Assembly (NCBI GenBank): GCA_964547995.1
Contig: CAZJRB010000018.1
Location: 10,526-74,525, forward strand
Direction: 5' to 3'
DNA length: 64,000 nucleotides
From: CAZJRB01 sp964547995
GTDB taxonomy: Bacteria > Planctomycetota > Planctomycetia > Pirellulales > Thermoguttaceae
Position numbers and translations under genes: made by a program
Shown here: positions 48,601 to 55,424 of the stretch, piece after piece
Layout: the number at the start of each line of letters is the position of its first letter
Position numbering within the stretch: position 1 is the first letter of the stretch
Notes under the pieces: model-generated
The model's input: the letters and a program-made list of their open reading frames with translations, nothing else
What the model was told of the DNA's origin: nothing
The model's database searches: none

Positions 48601-48889
48601 TGTGGACCTTGATGACCTCCTCGCGGAAGGCGTCGATCTCGTTGACGCGGTTGATCCGCTGAAGGCACTGGGTGGCGTAGTTCAGATCGGTGCCGACCTG
48701 CCGCGGGTCCTCGTTCGGGTCCAGGGCCAGCTTGCGGAAGCCGTCGTAGGCATCCTTGTAGTTGCCCTGGTTCATGGTTTTGACGAGTTGCTGGCGGACG
48801 GCCTGATTCTGGTCGGCGGCGGCCGCAGCGAAGCCAACCGGCACAAGCCCGGCAAAGACGATAAGAGCGATAAGACGAGAGGTCCTCAT
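42698..48889 (-). CDS. Alpha-2-macroglobulin family protein with thioester motif
   Basis: A 2063-aa protein from ATG 48889 (AGGAG upstream; signal LIALIVFAGLVPVGFAAAAA). Residues about 25-450 are helical or TPR-like. Macroglobulin beta domains follow, including an MG2-like stretch (VYTITDRPVYRPDQTVKYKF, about 640). A Trp/Tyr-rich insert lies at about 793-840 (WDWLYGSGYWWFSYDYPWY) and a Cys-rich patch at about 1252-1270 (EKCCMDCCDCACDCACA), just before the A2M domain (ALWVGALETKKDGTAEVEL). The thioester site GCTEQT has its Cys at about 1525, followed by a helical thioester domain (LSDGGWGWFSGWGEHSYPHT) and a receptor-like end. Bacterial A2Ms trap attacking proteases in the periplasm; no penicillin-binding partner gene is adjacent. 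The long plus-strand frames here (42461-44671, 45593-49045) are shadows. Confidence 0.9.
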   Translation of the reverse strand: MRTSRLIALIVFAGLVPVGFAAAAADQNQAVRQQLVKTMNQGNYKDAYDGFRKLALDPNEDPRQVGTDLNYATQCLQRINRVNEIDAFREEVIKVHKANWRLLWAAAQNYMSVPHHGFIVAGEFWRGNKRGGGRVVNATQRDRVRALQLMTQALPMARKDDNHGEVGDFLMSLAGMLLNNRGYSESWRLQYLTNLKELPDYDPGWGYYHQSSGAPVDAEGNPVYYDVPKTFEGAKNDGERWRWCLEQTIEFNPSRTNQVRKHFADFLFNQFGVQTMARYGFAFGRMQQRDDTKKDESGTYALHTLGENETIAQLATGIKRFKLPDEFNFIKIYQKIADEPKTGYGDQSLQQLGQLFENRRQYPKAADYWRRWIKEYPHRRAQGNQRLSQIIDNWGRFEPIMKQPAGKGATVEFRFRNGHIIELVAHEIKVDKLLDDVKEYLKNGYKKEKNSYVNHQKINIANIGYRLVQENQKQYLGRQVAKWNMVVNPRRNHFDKRVTITTPLQQPGAYLLTARMRGGNTSNIVVWLADTAIVKKPLEGKNWYFVADAVTGRPVPKANVEFFGWRMQHHNKPRRHEVITKQFAEFTDADGQVMPNPSDLARNFNWLITARTKEGRFAYLGFTGVWYGRYHDAEYKATKVYTITDRPVYRPDQTVKYKFWVRHAQYDMGDRSDFAGQTFAIEIYNPKGEKIDAKTLKADAYGGMAEELKLAADATLGVYRLNVKQGGRHLGGGNFRVEEYKKPEFEVTVDAPKEPVMLGEKIEATITAKYYFGSPVTHAKVKYKVMRTAHTERWYPIGPWDWLYGSGYWWFSYDYPWYPGWKHWGCYRPWPIWWHQGHQPPELVAEQEVEIGKDGTVKVKIDTGIAKALHPDQDHSYSITAEVTDQSRRTIVGTGNVLVARKPFTVYAWVNRGYYRVGDTIGASFDAHTLDHKPVEGRGKLELLKISYEKGKPVETPVQEWKLDTNAEGQAFQQITASQAGQYRLAYKVTDSKKHTIEGGYLFTIIGEGFDSSQFKFNALELIPDKADYAPGDKIKLQINTDRVGSTVMLFLRPSNGVYLPPKVLRLKGKSTVVDVDVVKKDMPNFFIEALTVADGKVHTESKEIVVPPENRVLAVDIEPSKEAYKPGEKAKVKLKLTDFFGEPFVGSTVVAIYDKSVEYISGGSNVPDIKPFFWKWRRHHRPQTESSLARFFQNVILRNATGMQNLGVFGATVAEEMNGLEQDEEGGIGGGGGPGGGMAFGARRGGVMQSAEKCCMDCCDCACDCACAATPAPMAPGEGMPMKKAEAKGPGGAAAAMVQPTVRKKFADTALWVGALETKKDGTAEVELDMPENLTTWRIKVWGMGGGTKVGEGQTDVVTRKDLIIRMQAPRFFTQTDEVVLSANVHNYLKTAKKVQVSLDVGKSPLKILDEPTQSTEIKPNDEARIDWRVKVLDEGEAVITMKALTDEESDAMQNKYPCFIHGMLKMESYSGSIRPEDESGKFTVTVPEKRRPEQTRLEVRYSPTLAGAMVDALPYLVEYPYGCTEQTLNRFVPTVITQKILIDMGLDLEAIEKKQTNLNAQEIGDDVERAKQWKRYKRNPVFDEAEVRKMVKDGVQRLTEMQLSDGGWGWFSGWGEHSYPHTTALVVHGLQLAKHNDVALVPGMLENGVAWLTRYQAKQVQLLKNFANKDKHKLWKQFADNQDAFTYMVLVDAGVDNADMRDFLYRDRTKLSVYAKAMYGIALEKQGEKEKLAMIMRNISQFVVEDDENQTAYLNLPGGYWWYWYGSEYEAHAYYLKLLSRTDPKGELPRRLVKYLLNNRKHATYWNSTRDTAICVEAMADFLKASGEDKPEMTVKVFLDGEQQKAVEITPKNLFMFDNKFVKEGAAMEAGKHEVELKKEGKGPLYYNGYMTNFTLEDFITKAGLEIKVQRHYYKLNRVDKTVKVAGSRGQVVDQKVEKFEREELPNLSTLVSGDLCEIELVIESKNDYEYIVFEDLKPAGFEPVEVRSGYNGNDLGAYVEFRDRSVNFFARALARGKHSVSYRMRAEIPGRFSALPTRAWAMYAPELKANSDEIKLKVED

Positions 48890-48968
48890 GGTTCGACTCC
48901 TCTGAGAGTGAAGACGTGTGTCTTGGGTTGTTCGTTGTCGATTGAGAAAAAGTTCGGCAGTTCGATCT

Positions 48969-48993
48969 CGTTCCCAAGCTCTGCTTGGGAACG
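48969..48993. repeat. Short perfect hairpin (family F)
   Basis: CGTTCCCAAGC (48969-48979), a 3-base loop and GCTTGGGAACG (48983-48993) form an 11-bp perfect stem in the gap between the O-methyltransferase stop and the alpha-2-macroglobulin start. There is no T-run on either side, so it is a repeat rather than a terminator. Confidence 0.75.
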
Positions 48994-49004
48994 CACTTCC
49001 GTAA

Positions 49005-49973
49005 TCATTTGCTGTCAGGCAACTTGGCCTTGTATCGTTCCGTGACATACACCCAGGCCGAAACCGGCCCGCCCTCGGACGGGGGAAACGGCACGTCACG
49101 GCGACTTTTGATGGCGTAATATACGTAGCCGTCGCGGAACGACTCGACGGTGATCCGGCCCTGCCGCTTTCGCTCCAGATACTGCTCATACGTGGACGAC
49201 TGGACCGGGGTCATGTTGTCGACGTCGGCCACGGCCGACTCGGGATTCTTGTCGCCGACCGTCCGTTTCTTGTCTTCGGGCCACCCCAGAAACGCACCCC
49301 GCTTCTTGCCAATCGTGGTTATCTCCATCGCGTCGCGCTTGGCCCAAGGTAGATCAAGCTGGAACGACTCAGTGCGGCTGTCGTGTTTGCGGACCGCGTC
49401 CAAGTAGTTCTTCATGCCCCCGGCTCCGATGCCCACGTTGTCGGCCACGACGACCGCCCCCTCGCTGAGCTTATCCTGCAAGTTGACGAAAATGGGATGA
49501 TAGTTCGAGTAGCCGCAATCGATGAACGCGAAATCGATCGGGCCCTTGATGTCCTTGGTAAGTTTCCGGGCATCGCCGACCTTGACGGTGACGAACTCGT
49601 CGAGCCCGGCCTTGCGGAAGTTGGCCTCGGCCTGTTTTGCCCGTTCGGGGCTGATTTCCATGGTGACCAGGTGTCCCTTGCCCGCCCGCTTCAGTTCCCG
49701 GGCGATCCAGAGCCCGGAATAGCCGACGGCCGTGCCGCATTCGACGACGTTTTCGGGTTTCTTCTCGCGGACCAGCTCCGCGAGCCGCTCGGCCTTCTTG
49801 CGGCCGATCATGTAGACCGACTTCTCGATGCAGTATTTCTCGACCTCGTCGATCACCGGCTGGACCCGGCTGAGGGGCTTGCCCTGCTGGGTGGGGGTGT
49901 CGGCGCCGCCGGCCTCGACGGCTAGCGCCATGACAGCAAGAACGAAGGAAGCGGCGCAAAGAGTCGTGTTCAT
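49005..49973 (-). CDS. Exported O-methyltransferase-like protein
   Basis: A 322-aa protein from ATG 49973 (GGAG 8 nt upstream); the in-frame codons to 50000 lie before the ribosome site. Signal: LCAASFVLAVMALAVEAGGA. The methyltransferase core resembles the family-3 catechol-type O-methyltransferases: NVVECGTAVGYSGLWIAREL (SAM loop), HLVTMEISPERAKQAEANF, VKVGDARKL and DFAFIDCGYSNYHPIFVNL. The C-terminal about 110 residues (from KKRGAFLGWPEDKK) are an added region. Substrate unknown. It lies upstream of the A2M gene on the same strand with a 115-bp gap. Confidence 0.8.
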   Translation of the reverse strand: MNTTLCAASFVLAVMALAVEAGGADTPTQQGKPLSRVQPVIDEVEKYCIEKSVYMIGRKKAERLAELVREKKPENVVECGTAVGYSGLWIARELKRAGKGHLVTMEISPERAKQAEANFRKAGLDEFVTVKVGDARKLTKDIKGPIDFAFIDCGYSNYHPIFVNLQDKLSEGAVVVADNVGIGAGGMKNYLDAVRKHDSRTESFQLDLPWAKRDAMEITTIGKKRGAFLGWPEDKKRTVGDKNPESAVADVDNMTPVQSSTYEQYLERKRQGRITVESFRDGYVYYAIKSRRDVPFPPSEGGPVSAWVYVTERYKAKLPDSK

Positions 49974-50117
49974 GGCGATCTCCGGAGCAATAGACGTCAA
50001 ACGGCCGGGAAAAGTTCCCTCGCGGCAGTATACGATGCCGGATCGGAGACGTCACCCCCTGACGGAGTGAAATCCGCGTCTTCCCGTGATTACCTTTCCC
50101 CCGAGGAATCCAGACCT

Positions 50118-52940
50118 TCAGGTATTTTTCCGGCACTTCAGGTAGAGTTGCACTTCCTCGTATCGAGTCCCTTCCGGCAACTGAGACAGCAGCGGGCGGA
50201 TTTGTGGAATCTCGTCGCCGACCAGGGTTTCCATCGCGGCGAGCAACTCGTGATCGAGGCACCACTCGGCCCGCACTTCCCAACCGGCGTCGGCCGCCCG
50301 CAGGGCGTGGTCGAGCACGGTTTCCCGGTTCTCCAGACCGCGAATCTCCACGCATTCGGTGACCGAGAAGCCCGCAGCCAGCAACCGCCACGTCCAGTAG
50401 CATGTTGGCCGGACGGCCCCCTCGGCCAATTCGGGCGGCGGTTGCGGAACAGGTTCGGCCGGTTCGCTCAGCGGCACGGCCGATTCGTCGAAGATCAGCG
50501 GCGGCACACCGTCGTCGTAGGGTTCGTCACGGGTCTCGGGGGGTTCTCCACAGGCTTGCCGGCCGAGGAGGATTTCCAGGAGTTCCTGCCCATATTCGGC
50601 CAGTTTTCCGGGCCCGACCCCGTGGACTTTGAGCATCGCCTCTGCCGAGTCGGGGCGGCGTCGGGCAATGTCCTCCAATGATTTGTTGGAAAGGACCCTG
50701 AACAGCGGAACTCCTTGTTTCGCCCCCTCATTCGCGCGCCATCGGCGAAGCGTTTCGAGCAATTCGGGATCAGGTTCGGGCAGATCGGCCGGTTCGGCCG
50801 GCGGGGAAAGCGGTTCCGCCGCTTGCGCCTTGCCACAGATCTTTTGCAGCAGGTACGGCGGGATCGCCAATTCCGTCCGCAACGCGGCGTTTCCCCGCAT
50901 TACGTCGCTGCCGTAGTCGGTCATCTGCACGACCGGCCGGAAGCGGTCCCCTTCGAGATCGACCTGGTCGAGACACCCAACCGCGACCAGCGCCTCGATC
51001 AACGCAACGACCTCGGTCTGCGCGAAATCCTTCAGCAGCCCGAACGTGCTCAGCTTGTTCAGACGCAGCTTGGCGACCTTCGCGCTGCCGGAACCGCAGA
51101 GCATCTGGGCGATGAGGTTCTTGCCGCAAGGGAAGCGGGCTTCGGTGCGTGCCACGCCGGAGAGCGTCATGCGGACCGCCTCGATAAGCTTCTCGGGCAG
51201 TAGCTCGGCGGGCTTCTCGGCGCGATCGGGGGCGTGCCGCTCGCAGTTGTCGCAGTGCCCGCACTGTTCGGCCTTCTCCTCGCCGAAATAGCGAAGTATC
51301 TGCTGCTGCCGGCAGGCGTTGCTCATGGCGAAGCGGACGATGCGGTTGAGTTTCTCGTACTCGGCCTGTTTGCGGCGTTCGAGGGCCTCGAAGTCGATCT
51401 CCAGCTTGCCGAAGGGCGCCGAGCGGTCGATCATACGGATGGCCCGGCCGCGAAACGGCGGCAAGTACAGGAAAGAATCGAGCTTATTCAACTCCCGCAG
51501 GGCATTTGCCACCGAACCCGCTTCCAACTCCGTCCGGGCGATGAACTCCCGGGGATTGAAGTAGATCAGTTCGTTGCGTCGATCGCCGACCAGCCGCTCG
51601 ACCGCCTGGAGGACCCTCCGCCGCGTCTTCGCCTGCTTGGGCAGCAGGTCGACCATGGTGGGCAGATCGCTGTCGAGCCGCACACTTGCCATGTTTTCCG
51701 ACGCAACCAGCCGTTCCAGCACGCCGGCGCTCTCGAGCAGTTGTTCGCAATTGCCGACGCCCTCGCTGCCGATCGGCAGTCCGATTCGTTCCTTGACCTC
51801 CGCCTGGGTCATTTCGATCGGGTCGTCGTCAAGGCTGCGGAGGAACTCGTAGACCGCCTCGACGTTCTCCCGCGCGGGGTGTGCGTTCTCGATGAAGTAT
51901 TCCTGGATGAAGCGGTCGGAGGCGTGGTAGAGCATGAAGCACCGCGAGGGTTCGCCGTCGCGGCCGGCCCGGCCCGCCTCTTGGTAATAGGCTTCGAGCG
52001 TGCCGGGCAGGTTGTAGTGGACCACGAAACGCACGTCCGCCTTGTCGATCCCCATGCCGAAGGCGATCGTCGCGACAACGATTTCATACTTGCCTTTCAT
52101 GAAGCCCTCTTGGACGGCGCGGCGATCGCCGGGCAACATCCCCGCATGGTAGACACCCGTCCGGCGGCGTGTCCTTTCGGCAACCAGTTCGGCAACTTCC
52201 TCCGTCCGCTTGCGGCTCGACGCGTAGATGATACCCGATCCCGGCGTCGCGCCCAGGAAATCAATCAAGAGGTCGGGTTTGTGACGCTCGTTTGCCGGGC
52301 ACCGGACTTCGTAGAAGAGATTCGGCCTGGCGAACCCGGTGATGAACGTCCGCGGATCGCGGAAATCGAGTTGCTCGATGATGTCGCGGCGGACGCGGTC
52401 GGTTGCCGTGGCGGTCAAGGCGATGGTGGTCGGCCGGCCGAGGATCCGGCGGAAATAACCGAGCCGGGCGTAATCGGGCCGAAAATCGTGTCCCCACTCG
52501 CTGATGCAATGGGCCTCGTCGACCGCCAGCAACTTCAGATCGACGTTGCGGACTGCGTCGAGAAACCGGCCGCTGCGGAACCGCTCCGGCACGACGTACA
52601 CGAGCTGGTACTTCCCCGCCGCGATGCCCTCCAGCCGGGCGTATTGCTCCGCCATCGGAAGCGTGCTGTTGATATAGGTGACTGGCAGCCCGAGCACCTG
52701 GAGTTGATCCACCTGATCCTTCATCAGGGAAATCAGCGGCGAGACCACCAGCGTCAGCCCCGGTTGCATCACCGCGGGAAGCTGGTAGCAGAGGCTCTTG
52801 CCGCCGCCGGTCGGCATCACACAGAGACAATCCTGCCCCCGCAGGATCGTCGAGATTACCTCCTCCTGTCCCGGCCGGAACGACGTCAGGCCAAATCGGA
52901 CAAGATGGGCTTTCGGATCGGATTGGACGACATCGGACAT
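50118..52940 (-). CDS. recQ: ATP-dependent DNA helicase RecQ
   Basis: A 940-aa protein from ATG 52940 (MSDVVQSDPKAHLVRFGL). Helicase motifs: FRPGQEEVI (motif 0), MPTGGGKSLCYQLP (Walker A), AVDEAHCISEWGHDFRPDY (motif II), and GRAGRDGEPS (motif VI). The RQC zinc site is CRQQQILRYFGEEKAEQCGH with a following CDNC. An HRDC domain lies at about residues 723-790 (LSNKSLEDIARRRPDSAEAM, GVGPGKL). The last 90 or so residues resemble the helicase-associated HTH domain (WRLLAAGFSVTECVEIRGL). It is longer than the usual 600-720 aa because of this C-terminal extension. It unwinds DNA 3' to 5' in recombination and fork repair. The upstream region holds an inverted-repeat element, so the longer frame to 53120 is not coding. 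Confidence 0.95.
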   Translation of the reverse strand: MSDVVQSDPKAHLVRFGLTSFRPGQEEVISTILRGQDCLCVMPTGGGKSLCYQLPAVMQPGLTLVVSPLISLMKDQVDQLQVLGLPVTYINSTLPMAEQYARLEGIAAGKYQLVYVVPERFRSGRFLDAVRNVDLKLLAVDEAHCISEWGHDFRPDYARLGYFRRILGRPTTIALTATATDRVRRDIIEQLDFRDPRTFITGFARPNLFYEVRCPANERHKPDLLIDFLGATPGSGIIYASSRKRTEEVAELVAERTRRRTGVYHAGMLPGDRRAVQEGFMKGKYEIVVATIAFGMGIDKADVRFVVHYNLPGTLEAYYQEAGRAGRDGEPSRCFMLYHASDRFIQEYFIENAHPARENVEAVYEFLRSLDDDPIEMTQAEVKERIGLPIGSEGVGNCEQLLESAGVLERLVASENMASVRLDSDLPTMVDLLPKQAKTRRRVLQAVERLVGDRRNELIYFNPREFIARTELEAGSVANALRELNKLDSFLYLPPFRGRAIRMIDRSAPFGKLEIDFEALERRKQAEYEKLNRIVRFAMSNACRQQQILRYFGEEKAEQCGHCDNCERHAPDRAEKPAELLPEKLIEAVRMTLSGVARTEARFPCGKNLIAQMLCGSGSAKVAKLRLNKLSTFGLLKDFAQTEVVALIEALVAVGCLDQVDLEGDRFRPVVQMTDYGSDVMRGNAALRTELAIPPYLLQKICGKAQAAEPLSPPAEPADLPEPDPELLETLRRWRANEGAKQGVPLFRVLSNKSLEDIARRRPDSAEAMLKVHGVGPGKLAEYGQELLEILLGRQACGEPPETRDEPYDDGVPPLIFDESAVPLSEPAEPVPQPPPELAEGAVRPTCYWTWRLLAAGFSVTECVEIRGLENRETVLDHALRAADAGWEVRAEWCLDHELLAAMETLVGDEIPQIRPLLSQLPEGTRYEEVQLYLKCRKNT

Positions 52941-52986
52941 GGTCTGGCGATTACGAAGTAGAGTGCTTGCCGCTTGCGGCTTCGCC

Positions 52987-53093
52987 GGGTGCCATGCCCA
53001 CGCTTGCCGGGTGCCATGCCCACGCTTGCGTGGGCATGTTGTGGATCCCGGGAAAAGCGCCCGCATGGCCACGCAAGCGTGGCCATGGCACCC
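52987..53093. repeat. Inverted-repeat element, family E, copy 2
   Basis: Arms 53009-53038 and 53064-53093 match the arms at 42587-42673. The right arm carries two G/C swaps that keep its own internal palindrome (CATGGCCACG/CGTGGCCATG), that is, compensatory changes. A 22-bp partial copy of the left arm (52987-53008) is attached in tandem. It lies between recQ and the NUDIX gene. Confidence 0.88.
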
Positions 53094-53180
53094 ACTGTTC
53101 AAACCCGCATTATAGGGCACGGTGGTTCCCGCGCGAATGGGGCGGTGGCCGCCGCTCCCGGTTCCGTATACGATATTTGC

Positions 53181-53618
53181 ATGGAAACACCCGAGATTCC
53201 CGACGATCCCGGACGGCGCGGGGCGGTTGCCGTTTGTGTCCGCAACGGCCGAATGCTCGTGATCCGGCGTGCGCCGAGCGTCGTCGCGCCCGGGATGTAC
53301 TGCTTTCCCGGCGGGGGCATCGAAAACGACGAATCGGAAGAGAACGCGCTGGTGCGCGAGTTCCGCGAGGAGATCGGCGTCTCGCTCCGGCCGCTGCGCC
53401 GGATCTGGACGTGTACAACCGGCTGGAAGGTTGAATTATCGTGGTGGCTGGGCAAGCTGGAGGCCGGCGCCGCCCCGGAACCGAATCCGGCCGAAGTAGA
53501 GTCGGTCCACTGGTTCACCGTCGAGGAGATGCTTGCCCTGCCGGAGCTGCTGCCGAGCAATCGGGAGTTCCTCGAACTGGTGACGCGGGGAGAAATCGAC
53601 CTGACTTCACATGCGTAG
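53181..53618 (+). CDS. NUDIX hydrolase
   Basis: A 145-aa protein from ATG 53181; longer upstream frames run through the repeat element and are rejected. The Nudix box is GGGIENDESEENALVREFRE followed by EIGV, matching Gx5Ex7REUxEExGU. AVAVCVRNGRMLVIRRAPSV precedes it and VHWFTVEEMLALPELLPSN follows, the usual MutT-like layout. The family hydrolyses nucleoside diphosphate derivatives; the substrate cannot be read from the sequence. Its stop codon (53616-53618) lies inside the left arm of an inverted-repeat element. Confidence 0.9.
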   Translation: METPEIPDDPGRRGAVAVCVRNGRMLVIRRAPSVVAPGMYCFPGGGIENDESEENALVREFREEIGVSLRPLRRIWTCTTGWKVELSWWLGKLEAGAAPEPNPAEVESVHWFTVEEMLALPELLPSNREFLELVTRGEIDLTSHA

Positions 53619-53692
53619 GGTGGGACAAGCGCAGCGCCGGCCCACCATTTGCATCATGCTGGTGGGCCGGCGCTGCACTTGTCCCACCCTAC
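53615..53692. repeat. Inverted-repeat element, family G
   Basis: Arms 53615-53647 (GTAGGGTGGGACAAGCGCAG onward) and 53660-53692 are 33-bp inverted copies with one mismatch and a 12-bp loop. The element overlaps the stop codon of the NUDIX gene and ends 16 bp before the stop of the convergent gene at 53709, so it could also act as a bidirectional transcription stop. Confidence 0.88.
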
Positions 53693-53708
53693 TACTGACC
53701 GTTTAGTG

Positions 53709-54179
53709 CTACCAGGTCTTATGAGCGAGTTCCTGCTCGACCATTTCGAGATCGTTCTGAAAGACGCGAATGGCCTCGGTCGGGCTGAGATTCAGAAAGG
53801 CCTTGCCATCGGTTTCCCAGCGGGTGCGGTCGAAGCGGAAGACCGCGGTGCCGGCGCGGAGGCTCCCGAACGGGGCCTCCACGGAACCGGCCGTCGCTAC
53901 GGTCACCTCGACGAACGCGCACAGTTCGCCGGTCGTGCGGTTGCGGACATACGCCACGTCGTCGTCGAAATCGCAGTCTTCCCAGCGCGGAAACCGGGAC
54001 TTGCTGCGGGCAGAAGCCAGTCGAATGAACTTGGCCTCCAGGTGTTCGCGCTGGCCGTGGAAATTCCGGCGGACCTTGGCGAAGCGGGCTTCGCGCAATG
54101 TGGCGTGTACCGACCGCCAGGCAAATAGCAGTATGGCGGCAATGGTCCCAACAATCAGGATGATCCACCATGCATGCAT
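53709..54179 (-). CDS. Conserved-looking membrane-anchored protein, unknown
   Basis: A 156-aa protein. One N-terminal TM helix (WWIILIVGTIAAILLFAW) is followed by a basic helix and a soluble domain with FPRWEDCDFDDDVAYVRNRT and GELCAFVEVTVATAGS, ending in a helix (SPTEAIRVFQNDLEMVEQEL). The beta-rich middle with a helical end suggests a small cytoplasmic sensor or adaptor, but no family is recognised. It is convergent with the NUDIX gene. The gap 54180-54391 to the endonuclease gene shows nothing. Confidence 0.75.
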   Translation of the reverse strand: MHAWWIILIVGTIAAILLFAWRSVHATLREARFAKVRRNFHGQREHLEAKFIRLASARSKSRFPRWEDCDFDDDVAYVRNRTTGELCAFVEVTVATAGSVEAPFGSLRAGTAVFRFDRTRWETDGKAFLNLSPTEAIRVFQNDLEMVEQELAHKTW

Positions 54180-54391
54180 TGTTCAATCAACTCCCAACGC
54201 TTTCATTCTAAGGCGAAACGGAGAGCAAATGCAAGTGGCCGGAAAACACACCCCCCATTTGTCGGCAATTCCACAGCGATACCGGCAAAGTCTGCCTCCC
54301 AAGGACAATATATTAGGGCCGCTTTAACCATTTTGTGGATATTTCACCCCCCCGGCTCGCACGGTGCGCCGACACGTGATAACGTGCAGCC

Positions 54392-55264
54392 ATGGCGATT
54401 CTTGGTGCGCATAAGTCGATCTCAGGCGGCTACGACAAGGCCGTCGAACGAGCTGCGCTGGCCGGCTGCGATTGCGTCCAGTTGTTTACCAAGAACAACA
54501 ACCAGTGGCGTGCCAAAAACATTACGGACGACGATGCCAAGGGGTTCCAGGCCGCCTTGAAAAAACACGGAATTACTCACCCGATCGCCCACGACTGCTA
54601 TCTCATCAACCTCGCCAGCCCCGACAGGGCACTTTGGCAAAAGTCCGTCCGCGCATTCGCCCGGGAATTGCAACGTGCCGAGGTCCTGGGCATCCCATAC
54701 CTGGTTGCACACCCCGGCGCCTACACCGCCGGTACAGAGGCGCAAGGCCTCGATCGCATTGTCCGGGCACTCGACCGGGTTCATGAGCAGACCCAAGGGT
54801 TCCGAGCTGACTGCCTGCTGGAAACGACTGCCGGCCAGGGGACATCGATCGGCTGGCGGTTCGAGCAACTGGCCGATATCCTCAACCGGGTGAAGCAACC
54901 CGACCGGCTCGGAGTCTGCTTCGATACGTGTCATGTCTTCGCCGCCGGGTATTCGCTGGGCACGCCCGCACAGTACGAGGCCACCATGCAAGCGTTCGAT
55001 GCAGCCGTCGGCCTCCGGCGGATTAGGGCCTTCCATCTCAACGACAGCAAGCGGCCGCGCGGTTCCCGCGTCGATCGCCACGAGCACATCGGCCGCGGCG
55101 AAATGGGGCTCGATCCGTTTCGCTTCCTTCTCGGCGACCGCCGCTTTCACAATATCCCCATGTACCTGGAGACGCCTAAAGGGAAAGAGAATGGGGTCGA
55201 CATGGATATCGTCAACTTGAGAACACTGAGAGGGCTTTTACCGGGAGTGAGGACAGGGGACTAA
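54392..55264 (+). CDS. nfo: Endonuclease IV (AP endonuclease)
   Basis: A 290-aa protein of normal family length. Characteristic segments: ILGAHKSISGGYDKAVERA, CVQLFTKNNNQW, IAHDCYLINLASPD, YLVAHPGAYT (metal His), LLETTAGQGTSIGWRFEQL (metal Glu), GVCFDTCHVFAAGY (Asp/His), RAFHLNDSKRPRGSRVDRHE (Asp, His) and PMYLETPKG (Glu). These supply the trinuclear zinc site. It cleaves 5' to abasic sites in base-excision repair. Tandem hairpins follow the stop codon. Confidence 0.95.
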   Translation: MAILGAHKSISGGYDKAVERAALAGCDCVQLFTKNNNQWRAKNITDDDAKGFQAALKKHGITHPIAHDCYLINLASPDRALWQKSVRAFARELQRAEVLGIPYLVAHPGAYTAGTEAQGLDRIVRALDRVHEQTQGFRADCLLETTAGQGTSIGWRFEQLADILNRVKQPDRLGVCFDTCHVFAAGYSLGTPAQYEATMQAFDAAVGLRRIRAFHLNDSKRPRGSRVDRHEHIGRGEMGLDPFRFLLGDRRFHNIPMYLETPKGKENGVDMDIVNLRTLRGLLPGVRTGD

Positions 55265-55266
55265 GT

Positions 55267-55310
55267 CCGGCGTTTACGCCGGGTGATGCTTTGAGCCCCG
55301 TTTACGGGGC
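55267..55310. repeat. Two tandem TTTA-loop hairpins after nfo
   Basis: CCGGCGTTTACGCCGG (55267-55282) and GCCCCGTTTACGGGGC (55295-55310) are perfect 6-bp-stem hairpins, each with a TTTA loop, starting 2 bp after the nfo stop. There is no T-tract, so they are probably REP-like or RNA-stabilising elements rather than a classic terminator. Confidence 0.65.
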
Positions 55311-55424
55311 TTCTCGATGTTGGGCTTCAGCCGTGTTGCCGCGGGGCCGAGGCCCATCTCGGCGAGAACCCTCGCAAATGGGGCCGGATAGCCGGATTGC
55401 GATGTGCTACCACCCGCGACTCGT

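Noticed and set aside
42461..49045. Two long plus-strand frames (42461-44671 and 45593-49045) opposite the alpha-2-macroglobulin gene
   Set aside because: The minus strand has the thioester motif, signal peptide and domain order; the plus frames are Val/Asp/Leu-rich shadows.
51234..52961. 575-codon plus-strand frame opposite recQ
   Set aside because: Helicase motifs on the minus strand are unambiguous.
52987..53093. Repeated arms near recQ considered as a CRISPR array
   Set aside because: Arms are inverted, not direct with regular spacers, and no cas gene is present.
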